From: Bacteroidota bacterium
GTDB taxonomy: Bacteria; Bacteroidota; Bacteroidia; Bacteroidales; P3
DNA: 64,000 bases
Assembly: GCA_017860255.1 (NCBI GenBank)
Contig: JAFNAR010000005.1
Span: forward strand, 18,808 to 82,807
Reading direction: 5' to 3'
This document shows, piece after piece, positions 8,532-18,055 of the stretch. Within the stretch, counting starts at the first letter, position 1. The number at the start of each line of letters is the position of its first letter. A model generated the notes under the pieces. It was not told the DNA's origin. It did not search any database and worked only from the letters and a program-made list of their open reading frames with translations. Both the position numbers and the translations under genes were made by a program.

Positions 8532-10916
8532 TTATATATTAATACCAAAGCGTTTAAGTTTTTTTAAAGAATTATATGCACTAAGTAATGCCTGCTCTTT
8601 AAATAATTCATTTTTTATTAATGTAGCATAAACAGATTTTACATTTAACAATTCATTATTTTCAAAAATTTTTCTTTGTTCTGCTAATGCTATCATTTTA
8701 TCCCAATCATTTTTAGACAAGAGTGATAATTTGTCATATATTGGCTTGATCTCAATTGTCTCAGTTTCTTTTTTAGAAGATAAAGATTTAATTTCATCAA
8801 TAATAGTTGGATTTTCAGAAAGATATTTAAGTGTTATCTTACCAATATATATATCTTTAACAGTTAAATTATTTTTATGTTCTAATTTATTAATTATGTC
8901 AATGACAGTATAATAATCAAATTCTTTCAGATCTTTTTTCTTAATATAAATTCTAAAACCATCCCAAAATTTTAATCCTAATTTATATATTTCACTAATT
9001 GCAAAAATTGTATTTTCTTTATTATTTGAATCTGTTTCCTTTTCATTCTCTCTGTCAACTCTTTCTTTTTCTGAAATCAGATGAACTTTTAAAATTTCTG
9101 TTAAATCTTCCAGATATGATGTTGCTTGTAAATTCCTCCAAGAAGATTCGCGTTTTGCATATTCAGAAATCAATTGTCCACTTGCTTCTTTTTGTAAAAA
9201 ATCGAAAACGAATGATATTAGTTTGCGTAATTGATCAATAATTATATCTGCTATCTTTTGATTGGTGTAGATTCCCCATAAATCTATACGATTCTGAGTT
9301 AAATGATGGAAATACGAAATTGTATAAGCAACAGTAAATGACTTAAGATTAGTGTCTCCAATGGCATTAACACCTTTTCTTCCAAATAACTTGTCTACTT
9401 GTTTGTATATAATCGCATTAGCAATAAGTTTTTTATAGAAATTTTCACCGGGTAATTTGTTTTTAGAAACTAATTCATTGATTTTTTTTGTGAATTGTAT
9501 GAAACTTTTTTGCGACCCTTGTGAAACATAATGCGGCTCTAAATCCCAAAGATTAATTAACTTTGCAATATCTGATTTAACAAATTTCAAATTCGATGGA
9601 TTTTGTTCTTTGAATTTCTTCTGTTGTGATAGTGTTTGTTTATTTAGAGTTTCTCTGTATTGTCCGTTTGTCCGTTCAAAGAACCACAAATATGACTGAT
9701 TCTTATTTTCTGGATTAATTACATATTTCTTTCTTGATAAACTTTCAATTTTTATAAAATAAGGATTATTAGATGATAAATCTAATTCAGTAACTTTGTT
9801 TTGACTGTTTGCATAACGGGAAATGTTAGGGACTTCTATATTTTTTTGCTCTTTATCTTTAATAACAGTAAGTTTCATTTGAACAAAAATTTTACTCAAA
9901 TCCACTTCTCTATACTTCTTTTGAGTATGATAAAGTGAAGCAGTTGTTTGTCCACCATTCACAATTTGAAAATCGTTCAGTTTAGTAATAAAAAGCTGAT
10001 TGTTTATGATTTCTGTTTCAATTGTCTCAGCTGTTGCAGAAATACCATTATTATAAGGTAGGAACATTTGCGGTTTTTGGCGAATAGTATCTCTAATCCC
10101 TTTATTATACTTTCCTGTTTGTCCGAGAAATGCCCGTACATTGCTTTCCAAAAGTTCATTTGAATATTCTTTGTAAAGATTTGCTAAAATCTCACCGGGA
10201 ACTATAGCCAAATAACAATCATACATTTCATCTTCGATTGGCACTTTCAAACAATGCAAGCCGTTACTCTCATCTGAAAATTTACTGAAGTCAATTTCTA
10301 TAGTTTCATGAATACTGTTCGATTGGTTAATTTTAAAAAGGCGGGTAATGTCCCAAGTCTCAACCTGAACTTCTATGCCTGCAACATCAAATTTTTCTTT
10401 TTCGTGATTTGAAAAACCATTAAGTAAAAAAAATACTTTAATTCTGTCAAAATCTTGTGCCTGCTTTCCAATAATTTTCACAAGTTCATTTAATTCTATC
10501 AGAGAATTATCAAGATAATCAATATGTCTTTTGAGAGAAGCATTAATAAAGCGTTTTATCTGATTTATAGCTTTTGTATAATCATCTTTTGGAATTTTAT
10601 AGTTGTATGCATCTTTCTGGTCTGTAACAAAATTAGTTATAAACAAATTCAGAGTTGAATAATATGTTTTACTGTTTTCTTCTTTAAATTGATCCTGTAA
10701 ACTGTAGCCATTTATCTTCCAGTCAATTCCACCCTGGCTGTTTGGATGTATGTACGACAAAACTCTTGCTCCTTCAGTCTTTCCTATTGATTCCAAAACT
10801 TCAATACAATATTCTGTAAATTTATCTTCAAAACTCACACCTTCTCCCTCAGAATAAACAAGGGATGCTACATCTGATTTAAGTTCTTCTATGTAATTCT
10901 GTAAAGCTCTTTCCAT
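8532..10916 (-). CDS. AIPR family protein (abortive infection/phage resistance type)
   Basis: The 794-residue protein carries the AIPR core: LESNVRAFLGQTGKYNKGI (from about residue 256), FLPYNNGIS (285-293) and FQIVNGGQTTASLY (316-329). These are the signature of a family linked to phage abortive infection and restriction loci. The N-terminal region has a GGIDWKINGY patch that could be part of a nuclease-like fold. The C-terminal half is mostly helical and lysine-rich. It is the last gene of the five-gene defence operon, 2 bp after the PD-(D/E)XK gene. The biochemical activity is not settled from sequence; a nuclease or nucleic-acid-binding role is plausible. Confidence 0.85.
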   Translation of the reverse strand: MERALQNYIEELKSDVASLVYSEGEGVSFEDKFTEYCIEVLESIGKTEGARVLSYIHPNSQGGIDWKINGYSLQDQFKEENSKTYYSTLNLFITNFVTDQKDAYNYKIPKDDYTKAINQIKRFINASLKRHIDYLDNSLIELNELVKIIGKQAQDFDRIKVFFLLNGFSNHEKEKFDVAGIEVQVETWDITRLFKINQSNSIHETIEIDFSKFSDESNGLHCLKVPIEDEMYDCYLAIVPGEILANLYKEYSNELLESNVRAFLGQTGKYNKGIRDTIRQKPQMFLPYNNGISATAETIETEIINNQLFITKLNDFQIVNGGQTTASLYHTQKKYREVDLSKIFVQMKLTVIKDKEQKNIEVPNISRYANSQNKVTELDLSSNNPYFIKIESLSRKKYVINPENKNQSYLWFFERTNGQYRETLNKQTLSQQKKFKEQNPSNLKFVKSDIAKLINLWDLEPHYVSQGSQKSFIQFTKKINELVSKNKLPGENFYKKLIANAIIYKQVDKLFGRKGVNAIGDTNLKSFTVAYTISYFHHLTQNRIDLWGIYTNQKIADIIIDQLRKLISFVFDFLQKEASGQLISEYAKRESSWRNLQATSYLEDLTEILKVHLISEKERVDRENEKETDSNNKENTIFAISEIYKLGLKFWDGFRIYIKKKDLKEFDYYTVIDIINKLEHKNNLTVKDIYIGKITLKYLSENPTIIDEIKSLSSKKETETIEIKPIYDKLSLLSKNDWDKMIALAEQRKIFENNELLNVKSVYATLIKNELFKEQALLSAYNSLKKLKRFGINI

Positions 10917-10918
10917 AA

Positions 10919-11884
10919 TTATAATTTTGTGAATAATTCTTCAAAGTTTATTTTATATTTTTCAACAGCAGATAGTTCAATTGAATATTTTACATCATAA
11001 ATACTTAATGGTAATTGATTTTTAATAATCTTGGGAAATTCTTCGCTTATCTCAAAAACTAATGTATTTTTTAATGAGTACTTAGTATTGTATTGAGACT
11101 TGTCATCTTCCATATAACCAATTAATGTCAGGTTTTCATTAAAAAGATTGAGTTCATCTTGATTTGTGATTTTCTTTCTAATTTGTTGTATAAGTGAATT
11201 TAGAGAAAAACCGTTTTCTTTGACTTCTTCCGCTGTGAATAATAATAAAAATAGTTCATTCAGATTTTTTGAGTCTAATTGTCTTTCACTTGAAATTGTA
11301 ATTTTTGGATTTTTAGAGGAAGTAAATTTTATTTCAATCCCAATACCACCAAATGTAAAATCTTTGTCCTTATAATCGCTACCTGTCCAAGCATTAAGAA
11401 TTGAAGTAGAAGTTTTTTCATGTTCAAGCAGGTAATTAAAAAACAGCAGTTCTCCAATAAGGCCTTTTTGCTGTTCTCTGTTCAATCCATTGAAATTGAT
11501 TTTATCAAACAGTTTTTTCCATTTTGAAATTATATTTAGTGTTGTAATTACAGCTTCATTTTCTGTAATACTTTTCTCAACATCTTCCAGAATATTTTGA
11601 ATAAACAGTGAAAAAATATCTTTTAACTCATTATCTAACAGATAAATGTTCAGTTCAATGTTGTTTTCATTTTCAATAGTAAAAATTTCAACGCCTTTGA
11701 AACGATAATTTTTCAACTCTGGAATGGCAACATCATTTGAAACAGACATAATATACAGATACAGTCCTGTTATATTATTAGTTGCAGCAAAACAGTTCAA
11801 ATGCTTTATTCCATCAATTCTGGTCTTGATAATTATATCACCTGAAGTTTTCAGACTATCCCAAATAGTTTTAATGTTTATCAT
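10919..11884 (-). CDS. PD-(D/E)XK motif protein (DUF4420-like), putative restriction nuclease
   Basis: The 321-residue protein shows a complete candidate PD-(D/E)XK active site: Glu145 in GLIGELLFF, Asp175 in KDKDF, and Glu184-Ile-Lys186 in GIEIKF, followed by a Ser/Lys-rich strand. This is the layout of the DUF4420 group of restriction-type nucleases. It lies 2 bp after the Z1 gene and 2 bp before the AIPR gene, so translational coupling is likely. I infer it is the DNA-cutting subunit of the island. Confidence 0.82.
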   Translation of the reverse strand: MINIKTIWDSLKTSGDIIIKTRIDGIKHLNCFAATNNITGLYLYIMSVSNDVAIPELKNYRFKGVEIFTIENENNIELNIYLLDNELKDIFSLFIQNILEDVEKSITENEAVITTLNIISKWKKLFDKINFNGLNREQQKGLIGELLFFNYLLEHEKTSTSILNAWTGSDYKDKDFTFGGIGIEIKFTSSKNPKITISSERQLDSKNLNELFLLLFTAEEVKENGFSLNSLIQQIRKKITNQDELNLFNENLTLIGYMEDDKSQYNTKYSLKNTLVFEISEEFPKIIKNQLPLSIYDVKYSIELSAVEKYKINFEELFTKL

Positions 11885-11886
11885 AA

Positions 11887-14769
11887 TTAATCATTTTCAA
11901 TATCATCATCTAACATTAAGTCCTGTTCAAGGTTGGGATTTATTGCAGCAGTGTATGAAACTTCTTCTTCATCTTTAAGCGTAGGAAAATGTAAACTGTA
12001 TCCCACAATAGGCAAATTGTTACTTACATTTTGTGTTCCTCTTTCATCCAAAGCATATATTAAAAGAAGTCCTTTTTTTTCTTTTGCTCGCTGTTCTTTG
12101 ATTTCAGCATATTTTAATTCAGAATAATTTTTACTGTTATCTAAATCTACATATCTGTCACCAGCCTGATCAATCTGATTTTTTGAAATCAAATAAAATT
12201 CCCCATTTCTGCCAATTTGCTGATTACGTACACTGCAACCCATCAATATTTTTTTACCATTGAACTCCAATTCATAAGTTGCAACATTTTCATTGGGTTT
12301 TCTTTCAGTTCGAGGAGTATTTCCATTATAATCTATATAAACCTTTTCATCAGTGTTGGAAACAATACATATAGCCCACTCAGAAATATTTTGATTTTTT
12401 GCCTGTTCTTTAATGTAATAACTTATTGTTGCATGTTGTATACTTGGTTGATCAATCTTATAACTGTCCAGAAATTCGCAAAGCACATTGATATCAACAT
12501 TTTTGAATATTATTTTTTGAATTTTGTCATTCAATTTTATAATGTTTTTATCTTCAAAACCTATTCTGTTTACAAGGTATTTCAGTGCATTGAAATTGTT
12601 TTGTATAGCTTCTTTTGTTTTTAATAACAAGTATGTTTGTGGATTCCAGCCAGACAAGGAAACAAAAAATTGCTCTGTGAAATGCATTTTAACAACACTT
12701 GTTATTGTTAACAGTCCGTGATGATTGCGAACTTTCAAACGAAAATCCTTTGGCCTCTGATGTGAAAAGGTCATTTCGTCAAAGTCGTTACGCATTTCTT
12801 CAGTTGCCATAGTAATATGGTTAAACCATTCAAAAATCTGGTTAGTAGTGTAAAGTCTGCATAAATCAACATAGCCTGGGCGATATCCAAACCAGCGTCC
12901 CATTTGCATAAGGGAATCATACATTTTAGTTGATCTTATGTAATAAGAAATTGATAATCCTTCAAGAGTAATTCCTCTTGACAGTCTGCTGCCACCCACA
13001 GCAATTACAGATAAACCATTTTCGTATTGTTTGAAGTCAATTTCTTCTATGTTGTGGTAATCCAGATTTGTAGTTGAACGGGTACCATGAACTGCACGAA
13101 CTTCAATTTTTGATGAGGCTTTTTTAAGTTCTGCTTTTACATCTTTCCAAGTATGTTCTTTTATTCTAATGTCAGTATAATCTATATTTTCTAAAATATT
13201 TTTAGTTGTTGGCAGAAAATCTCTTTCATACAATGTTTTTAATTCATTTAATAATGTTTTATCGTCACCTTGAATTGCACTGTTGTATTCCTTCATTTTA
13301 TCACTTACAAGTTTAGCAACTTTGTCAATCCAACGTACAAGCAATGCTACGTGTACAAGCATTGAATTGTGTTTGTTTTCCTGCCCTCTGATTCTACGAA
13401 TTGCACAAGTTAGAATAAAGGATTTTATTGCTTTTTCTAAACTTTCTGGGATATGGTCAGGTAATGTGTCTTTATTATCTTTATTAATAGTTTTAAAAAA
13501 AGGGGGATCATAATCTCCTGTGTAAATCGGATTATTTTCATTGTCATAACCAACGAATCTGTCAATTGGTCTGAAAATATCTAACGGTTCTTTAGTAAGT
13601 TCTGGATTTTTTTTATTTTCATAACCGAAAATTGTTGCTGCCCCTATATAATTTGTTGGCGCTTTTAAATTGATAATAAAATCTCTTGGAAATAAATCTT
13701 CACCTATTTTATATTGTTTGTCTTTAATAATAGTAGTAAGTTCTTCATTAAAATCCTGTGGTATAAACAGATTTGCATATGGAGTTGCAGTATAACCGAT
13801 AAATGTATTTTGATCAAAAAGATTTAATAATGTACGAATCAAACGGTTGATAGTTTTAATTTCGTTTATGTCTGCTGTAGAATTTACGGATGCTGAATCT
13901 GCTTCATCGTCAATAATCAATGCAGGAATATCAAATAATTTAGGCGTATTATCAATGTGTTTTACATTAACATCTTTTGAAAACCAGTCAATCAAGTTTT
14001 CGAGAATACTTTTATTCTTTTTAATTACAAAGACTGCCGGATTTTTTCCTATTGGTATGTTCAACCTGTTGGCAATAGCTTGATTAAAATCGCCTTCATC
14101 TCCATTTTTGTAGAATGCAGAAGTAAGCGAATAAATATCTGTATTAATGTTATAATTTCCTACACCAACGATTTTATTTGTTTTTTTTTGAATAAATGCA
14201 GAACTGTTTCTGCCAATGTAACCATAATCAATACGTTCCTGTGTCTGCCTGCGTAATGAACTTATTGTTCCTGCAATGATGATAATTACTTTGTAACCAG
14301 CATCAGTAGCTTTGTTGATCAGTCCAATATAATTTGAAGTTTTTCCAGATTGAACATGTCCTACAACCATTCCACGTCTATCCCATGAACCTTTTTTTAC
14401 TGGATTAACACACTTGTCTAATATTTTGTCTGTAAAATCATCTAACTCATTTATTGGAAACGAAGGGTCTTCTTTAGACATGTACAATTTGTATCTGTTC
14501 CAGAGTTCAAAGTTAATATTTGCTTTTTCTTCATTAAGCCACGGTAATACATTGTCCGAAAGAATAGAAATTTCACCTTTTCCTACACTATAATCCGCCA
14601 TTAAAATTTCAAACAGAGAATCTTTATCAAAGGTTTGTCCTTCAATAATATTTATTGCCATAGCTTTTTCTATTGCTTTTGAAATTAATTCAGGTGTTAT
14701 TTTTGTTCTATCATATTGTGAAAGCAAAATATGACAAATTCCTCTTGCATTATTAATTATATCTGTCAT
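11887..14769 (-). CDS. Z1 domain helicase-like ATPase
   Basis: The 960-residue protein is a superfamily 2-type ATPase of the Z1 family. It has Walker A GHVQSGKT (137-144), an AGTISSLRRQT segment (166-176), Walker B DDEAD (287-291), a TATPYANLF motif III, SRLSRGITLEG (motif V) and QMGRWFGYRPGYVDL (motif VI with arginine finger candidates). Z1 proteins occur in restriction-like loci with Hsp90-type ATPases and are thought to translocate on or remodel DNA. The gene overlaps the GHKL ATPase gene by 4 bp (ATGA) and precedes the nuclease gene by 2 bp. Confidence 0.88.
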   Translation of the reverse strand: MTDIINNARGICHILLSQYDRTKITPELISKAIEKAMAINIIEGQTFDKDSLFEILMADYSVGKGEISILSDNVLPWLNEEKANINFELWNRYKLYMSKEDPSFPINELDDFTDKILDKCVNPVKKGSWDRRGMVVGHVQSGKTSNYIGLINKATDAGYKVIIIIAGTISSLRRQTQERIDYGYIGRNSSAFIQKKTNKIVGVGNYNINTDIYSLTSAFYKNGDEGDFNQAIANRLNIPIGKNPAVFVIKKNKSILENLIDWFSKDVNVKHIDNTPKLFDIPALIIDDEADSASVNSTADINEIKTINRLIRTLLNLFDQNTFIGYTATPYANLFIPQDFNEELTTIIKDKQYKIGEDLFPRDFIINLKAPTNYIGAATIFGYENKKNPELTKEPLDIFRPIDRFVGYDNENNPIYTGDYDPPFFKTINKDNKDTLPDHIPESLEKAIKSFILTCAIRRIRGQENKHNSMLVHVALLVRWIDKVAKLVSDKMKEYNSAIQGDDKTLLNELKTLYERDFLPTTKNILENIDYTDIRIKEHTWKDVKAELKKASSKIEVRAVHGTRSTTNLDYHNIEEIDFKQYENGLSVIAVGGSRLSRGITLEGLSISYYIRSTKMYDSLMQMGRWFGYRPGYVDLCRLYTTNQIFEWFNHITMATEEMRNDFDEMTFSHQRPKDFRLKVRNHHGLLTITSVVKMHFTEQFFVSLSGWNPQTYLLLKTKEAIQNNFNALKYLVNRIGFEDKNIIKLNDKIQKIIFKNVDINVLCEFLDSYKIDQPSIQHATISYYIKEQAKNQNISEWAICIVSNTDEKVYIDYNGNTPRTERKPNENVATYELEFNGKKILMGCSVRNQQIGRNGEFYLISKNQIDQAGDRYVDLDNSKNYSELKYAEIKEQRAKEKKGLLLIYALDERGTQNVSNNLPIVGYSLHFPTLKDEEEVSYTAAINPNLEQDLMLDDDIEND

Positions 14770-16217
14770 TTTAAATATTCATTTATTAATGGAAACATAT
14801 TGAAAGGCATGGAACTCATAATTTGCTGTTTTGCCAAATTCTCTGGGACTCCCTGCGATACATTTATTCTGTATATCTCTACTGCTAATTCAATTAGTTC
14901 ATCGCTTGGTATTTCAATTTGTTTTTCTAATTCGTGATATGCAGGGTCTTCGTTTTGATTACTCAATATTAATTCGATTGGGACATTATTTTCTAATAAT
15001 TTAAATGCCTTTAATGCTAATTTGTTATTCTCAGATATTAAGGCACTAATAACTGGATGTTTCCTATTGATTTTATATTTTTTCAGACCTTCTCTTGTGA
15101 CTTCATCTGTCCACAATGGCTGAAAGCTTGGATTGAGATTTGTTGAACTTGTTTTTTGTCCACGCCAGTTATAACGTTTAGCTGATTTTTTAATAGCAAT
15201 GTCTGCAATTCGAGTAAGTTCTCTGCGTATTTCTATAGGAGGTGTTGCAGTAGATTTTTTTATGTCAAGCTGCCAGTTAAAATCGTTTTCGTTTGAAAAA
15301 TTTATTGCAATTCTTGCAAGCTTTGAATAATCTCTTTTCTTCTCTATTCCCAGCCAGTCACCTGCAACAAGTAATCTGTCACCACGATAAACATAAAATC
15401 CCTGTTGTTGAAACCATCCAAGTGAACCTCCAGATTTTTCATATTCAACTTTTCCAATTTCTGACATGTGAGGAAGTATAAAATAAGTTATTTCAACATT
15501 TTCAAATTTTTCAGTAATTCCCATTTCCGGTTTTGGGTCAAGATTTAGCAGAAAAGGATTATAATACTCTATCACTTCATTTTGAAAATATATAGTTATT
15601 TTTTTACTTTCAATAAATTTGTGGAAAACCAGACTCAAATGTTCTTTTACATTCATCATTTCCTGATAGAAAACATTTCTTACACTTACGTTATCGATTT
15701 CAGCGTTACCAACAATTCTATCAAGCTTTTCCCATAAAACCAAAGTGCCTGATTTTTCAATTTTATCAAGAAAACTTTCGTCAGAAATTGAATCTAATAA
15801 ACGCCATTCATTTTCTTTATTAACAAAATCTATATCCCAGCATCTCTTAATGATTTCATAATCTTTACGTTTTGTGACACAAGTTAAACGTTTGCATTGT
15901 GAAAATGAAGCAGCTTTCAATCCCATTCCAAAACGGCCTAAATCATTCAAATCTCTTTCTTCCTCTGGATCTTTGCTTCCTGGGGTCATAGCCATAACAA
16001 GTTCATTAAGATTCATGCCAATACCATTATCTAAAATTGAGATGTATGAATCCTTGCCAAGCCACTTATATTCAATTGAGACTTCTTTTGCTTTTGCAGA
16101 AATACTGTTATCAATAATATCAGCAATAGCTGTAGATAGATTATAACCAAAACTTCTATATGAATTGATTGTAGATTTAGGGTTTGGAGTTGCAATTTCT
16201 GCTCTGTTGTATTCCAT
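14766..16217 (-). CDS. GHKL (MutL/Hsp90-like) ATPase of a restriction-like system
   Basis: The 483-residue protein has all Bergerat-fold motifs near its N-terminus: the N box with Asp36-Asn37 (ADIIDNSISA), G1 motif DNGIGM (63-68), and G2 motif GRFGMGLKAASFS (94-106). The remainder matches the S5/transducer region (LDIKKSTATPP) and a helical tail. It has no histidine-kinase dimerisation helix or receiver domain, so it is a MutL/MORC-like clamp ATPase, not a sensor kinase. The start is 1 bp after the methyltransferase stop. I infer that it senses DNA state or licenses the nuclease and Z1 subunits. Confidence 0.88.
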   Translation of the reverse strand: MEYNRAEIATPNPKSTINSYRSFGYNLSTAIADIIDNSISAKAKEVSIEYKWLGKDSYISILDNGIGMNLNELVMAMTPGSKDPEEERDLNDLGRFGMGLKAASFSQCKRLTCVTKRKDYEIIKRCWDIDFVNKENEWRLLDSISDESFLDKIEKSGTLVLWEKLDRIVGNAEIDNVSVRNVFYQEMMNVKEHLSLVFHKFIESKKITIYFQNEVIEYYNPFLLNLDPKPEMGITEKFENVEITYFILPHMSEIGKVEYEKSGGSLGWFQQQGFYVYRGDRLLVAGDWLGIEKKRDYSKLARIAINFSNENDFNWQLDIKKSTATPPIEIRRELTRIADIAIKKSAKRYNWRGQKTSSTNLNPSFQPLWTDEVTREGLKKYKINRKHPVISALISENNKLALKAFKLLENNVPIELILSNQNEDPAYHELEKQIEIPSDELIELAVEIYRINVSQGVPENLAKQQIMSSMPFNMFPLINEYLK

Positions 16218-16218
16218 A

Positions 16219-17502
16219 TTAAAACTGTTTTTTTATCTGCTTGGCAATATTATATGCTAAAAGTACTGGTACAGCATTTCCTATTTGTTTAAAAGCAGAA
16301 CTTCTGCTTCCTTCAAAATAATAATCATCAGGGAATGATTGTAATCGTGCGGCTTCTCGTATTGTTATTGAACGAACATTTTCAATAGTTGGATTTTTTG
16401 TGGGATAAATGTAATAATGTCCATCCATAGCTATATGAGCTACAACTGTATGAGAACAGCCATCATAATCAACAACTTGAAATCGATTTTGAAATGTTTC
16501 TTTATTTTTTTGTGTTTGTAATCTTTCAGGTAGTTCTTTATAATTCAATCTTTTTTTTCCATTATACCATTTTTCGACTGCAATTTTATAAATCTCACGA
16601 TCAATTTCATTGTTAGGCCTTGCAATATGTTGGGTGGTGAAATTAAAATCACTTTTTCTTATATCATAGTTTTCCAGATAATTCATTTTTGAAAGTGGTT
16701 TTGCATATTTTACTGGAGCACACAATTCCCCTTCGCCACTCTTACGTACAGGCAAATCAATAAACAAATCTTCAAGGACTTTGTAATTATTATTGATTTT
16801 TTCTAATTCTGGATATTTAAAAGATGTTGGCTTGTCCTTGATCTCTTTTTTCCAGCCAACTATTATTACTCTGCGTCTATGCTGTAAAACTCCATAATCT
16901 GATGCAAGCTGAACTTTTAATTCAATTTCATAACCAATTTCATTTGTCAGTTTTTTTAGATCTTTTAAAGGTTCTCCTTTTTTAGCTGTAAGAATTCCTA
17001 ATACATTTTCAAAAACAAACATCTTAGGATGATATCTTTCTAAAAATTTCACATAAAATTTGTAAAGTTCATTACGGGGATCTTCCTTAACTGCATCTCC
17101 CATTCTGGCTCTTCCCACAATTGAATATGCCTGACATGGAGGGCCACCGACAATTAAATCAATTTTATTTTTTCCTTTCAAAGAATCAACTCTTTTAAAA
17201 ATTTCATCAATTGTTTCTACTTTTATTTCTGAGTTTATTACTGAGTCAATTACTGATTTTGGAACCTGATCCCAAAGTTTACTTCCATCTTCTTTTTCCT
17301 TTTTATTATAAAGATAGTCTTTGTAAATATTCAGTTTTCCATTTTCTTTTAGCCAGTGAAAAGCAGCACGAGTTTTTAAAGTATCACACGCATATTTATT
17401 CATTTCAATATGAGCTAATGGATTAAAACCTGCTCTTATAAAACCTTCTGATAAGCCACCTGCACCTGCAAATAAATCAATAAAATTTAATTTATTATTC
17501 AT
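16219..17502 (-). CDS. dcm: DNA (cytosine-5-)-methyltransferase
   Basis: The 427-residue C5 methyltransferase shows motif I FIDLFAGAGGLSEGF (7-21), motif IV GGPPCQAYSI with catalytic Cys123, motif VI FENV (164-167), motif VIII QHRRRVIIVG, and motifs IX-X with IREAARLQSFPDDY and QIGNAVP. The variable target-recognition region lies roughly between residues 240 and 350. It leads the five-gene operon and would mark self DNA, with Vsr repairing deamination products. The target sequence cannot be read from the protein. A canonical promoter sits 45 bp upstream. Confidence 0.93.
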   Translation of the reverse strand: MNNKLNFIDLFAGAGGLSEGFIRAGFNPLAHIEMNKYACDTLKTRAAFHWLKENGKLNIYKDYLYNKKEKEDGSKLWDQVPKSVIDSVINSEIKVETIDEIFKRVDSLKGKNKIDLIVGGPPCQAYSIVGRARMGDAVKEDPRNELYKFYVKFLERYHPKMFVFENVLGILTAKKGEPLKDLKKLTNEIGYEIELKVQLASDYGVLQHRRRVIIVGWKKEIKDKPTSFKYPELEKINNNYKVLEDLFIDLPVRKSGEGELCAPVKYAKPLSKMNYLENYDIRKSDFNFTTQHIARPNNEIDREIYKIAVEKWYNGKKRLNYKELPERLQTQKNKETFQNRFQVVDYDGCSHTVVAHIAMDGHYYIYPTKNPTIENVRSITIREAARLQSFPDDYYFEGSRSSAFKQIGNAVPVLLAYNIAKQIKKQF

Positions 17503-17546
17503 CCAATATTATTTCTTGTTTACTATTTTTAATTTTTTTCAATCCT

Positions 17547-17575
17547 CAAAGATAATAAGAATAATTTAATTACAA
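17547..17575 (-). promoter_or_regulatory. Promoter of the defence operon (TTG ... TATCTTTG)
   Basis: On the minus strand a TTG (-33 type, 17573-17575) is followed after 18 bp by TATCTTTG (17547-17554), an exact -7 match. It is the only strong promoter seen for the five tightly packed genes, so one polycistronic mRNA of about 9 kb is likely. No dedicated regulator gene is present. Confidence 0.65.
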
Positions 17576-17690
17576 CTCTAAAAAAGGAAAAGATTGTTAA
17601 TATGCTGGAATACTATCTTAATGTATAATTACATTTATCAAATTAATGGTGTTATGATATGTCTTTGTATATCCTTATAACAAAAAAATA

Positions 17691-17767
17691 ACTCCTTATT
17701 TCAGTAAATTAGAATAAGGAGTTAGTAAATTAGAATAAGGAGTTAGTAAAATAGAATAAGGAGTTAG
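17691..17767. repeat. 21-bp phased word/linker array, copy A (minus orientation)
   Basis: Read on the minus strand there are three units with the 9-nt word AACTCCTTA and 12-nt linkers TTCTATTTTACT or TTCTAATTTACT, ended by a unit whose word is GAAATAAGG. The period is exactly 21 bp. It lies upstream of the defence operon promoter. Confidence 0.85.
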
Positions 17768-17781
17768 AAAAGGGAGAAAAA

Positions 17782-17876
17782 GTGAGGGAGGTGAGGGAAG
17801 AAAATAGGGTTTTAAATTATTGTTTTACTAATTGATATATAGTTTGATAAGTGATTTTGTGAGGGAGATGAGGGAG
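17782..17876 (+). repeat. Iteron-like 9-mers GTGAGGGAG, direct copies
   Basis: Two tandem copies (17782-17799, the second ending in A) and two further tandem copies (17859-17876, the second starting with A) of the nonamer GTGAGGGAG stand on the plus strand in an otherwise AT-rich stretch. The flanks show no coding signal. Confidence 0.75.
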
Positions 17877-17968
17877 TAAATTTGCGTTTTTATAACTTTC
17901 TTACATCATACTCAAAACATTTTATGGTTTTAAAATTTTGTATACAACTTTTTAATTTTCACTTTTAC

Positions 17969-18055
17969 CTCCCTCACCTCCCTCACATTTGGGTTTATAT
18001 TTATATTATTCAGTCTGTTAGATTGCTTCTTCTAAATCATCATCACCTCCCTCAC
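17969..18055 (-). repeat. Iteron-like 9-mers GTGAGGGAG, inverted copies
   Basis: Two tandem inverted copies (17969-17986) form a 17-bp perfect inverted repeat with the first plus-strand pair. A further inverted copy at 18047-18055 lies inside the coding tail of the neighbouring gene fragment, where it encodes Ser-Glu-Gly. Confidence 0.7.

Noticed and set aside
12217..12624. Plus-strand open frame within the Z1 gene
   Set aside because: It is antisense to a well-supported coding region with clear helicase motifs, and its Phe/Ile/Tyr-rich product is typical of a shadow frame.
14766..16217. GHKL protein as a two-component sensor kinase
   Set aside because: It lacks a dimerisation/phospho-acceptor His domain and membrane segments. 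The N-terminal Bergerat fold and operon partners fit a MutL/Hsp90-like ATPase.
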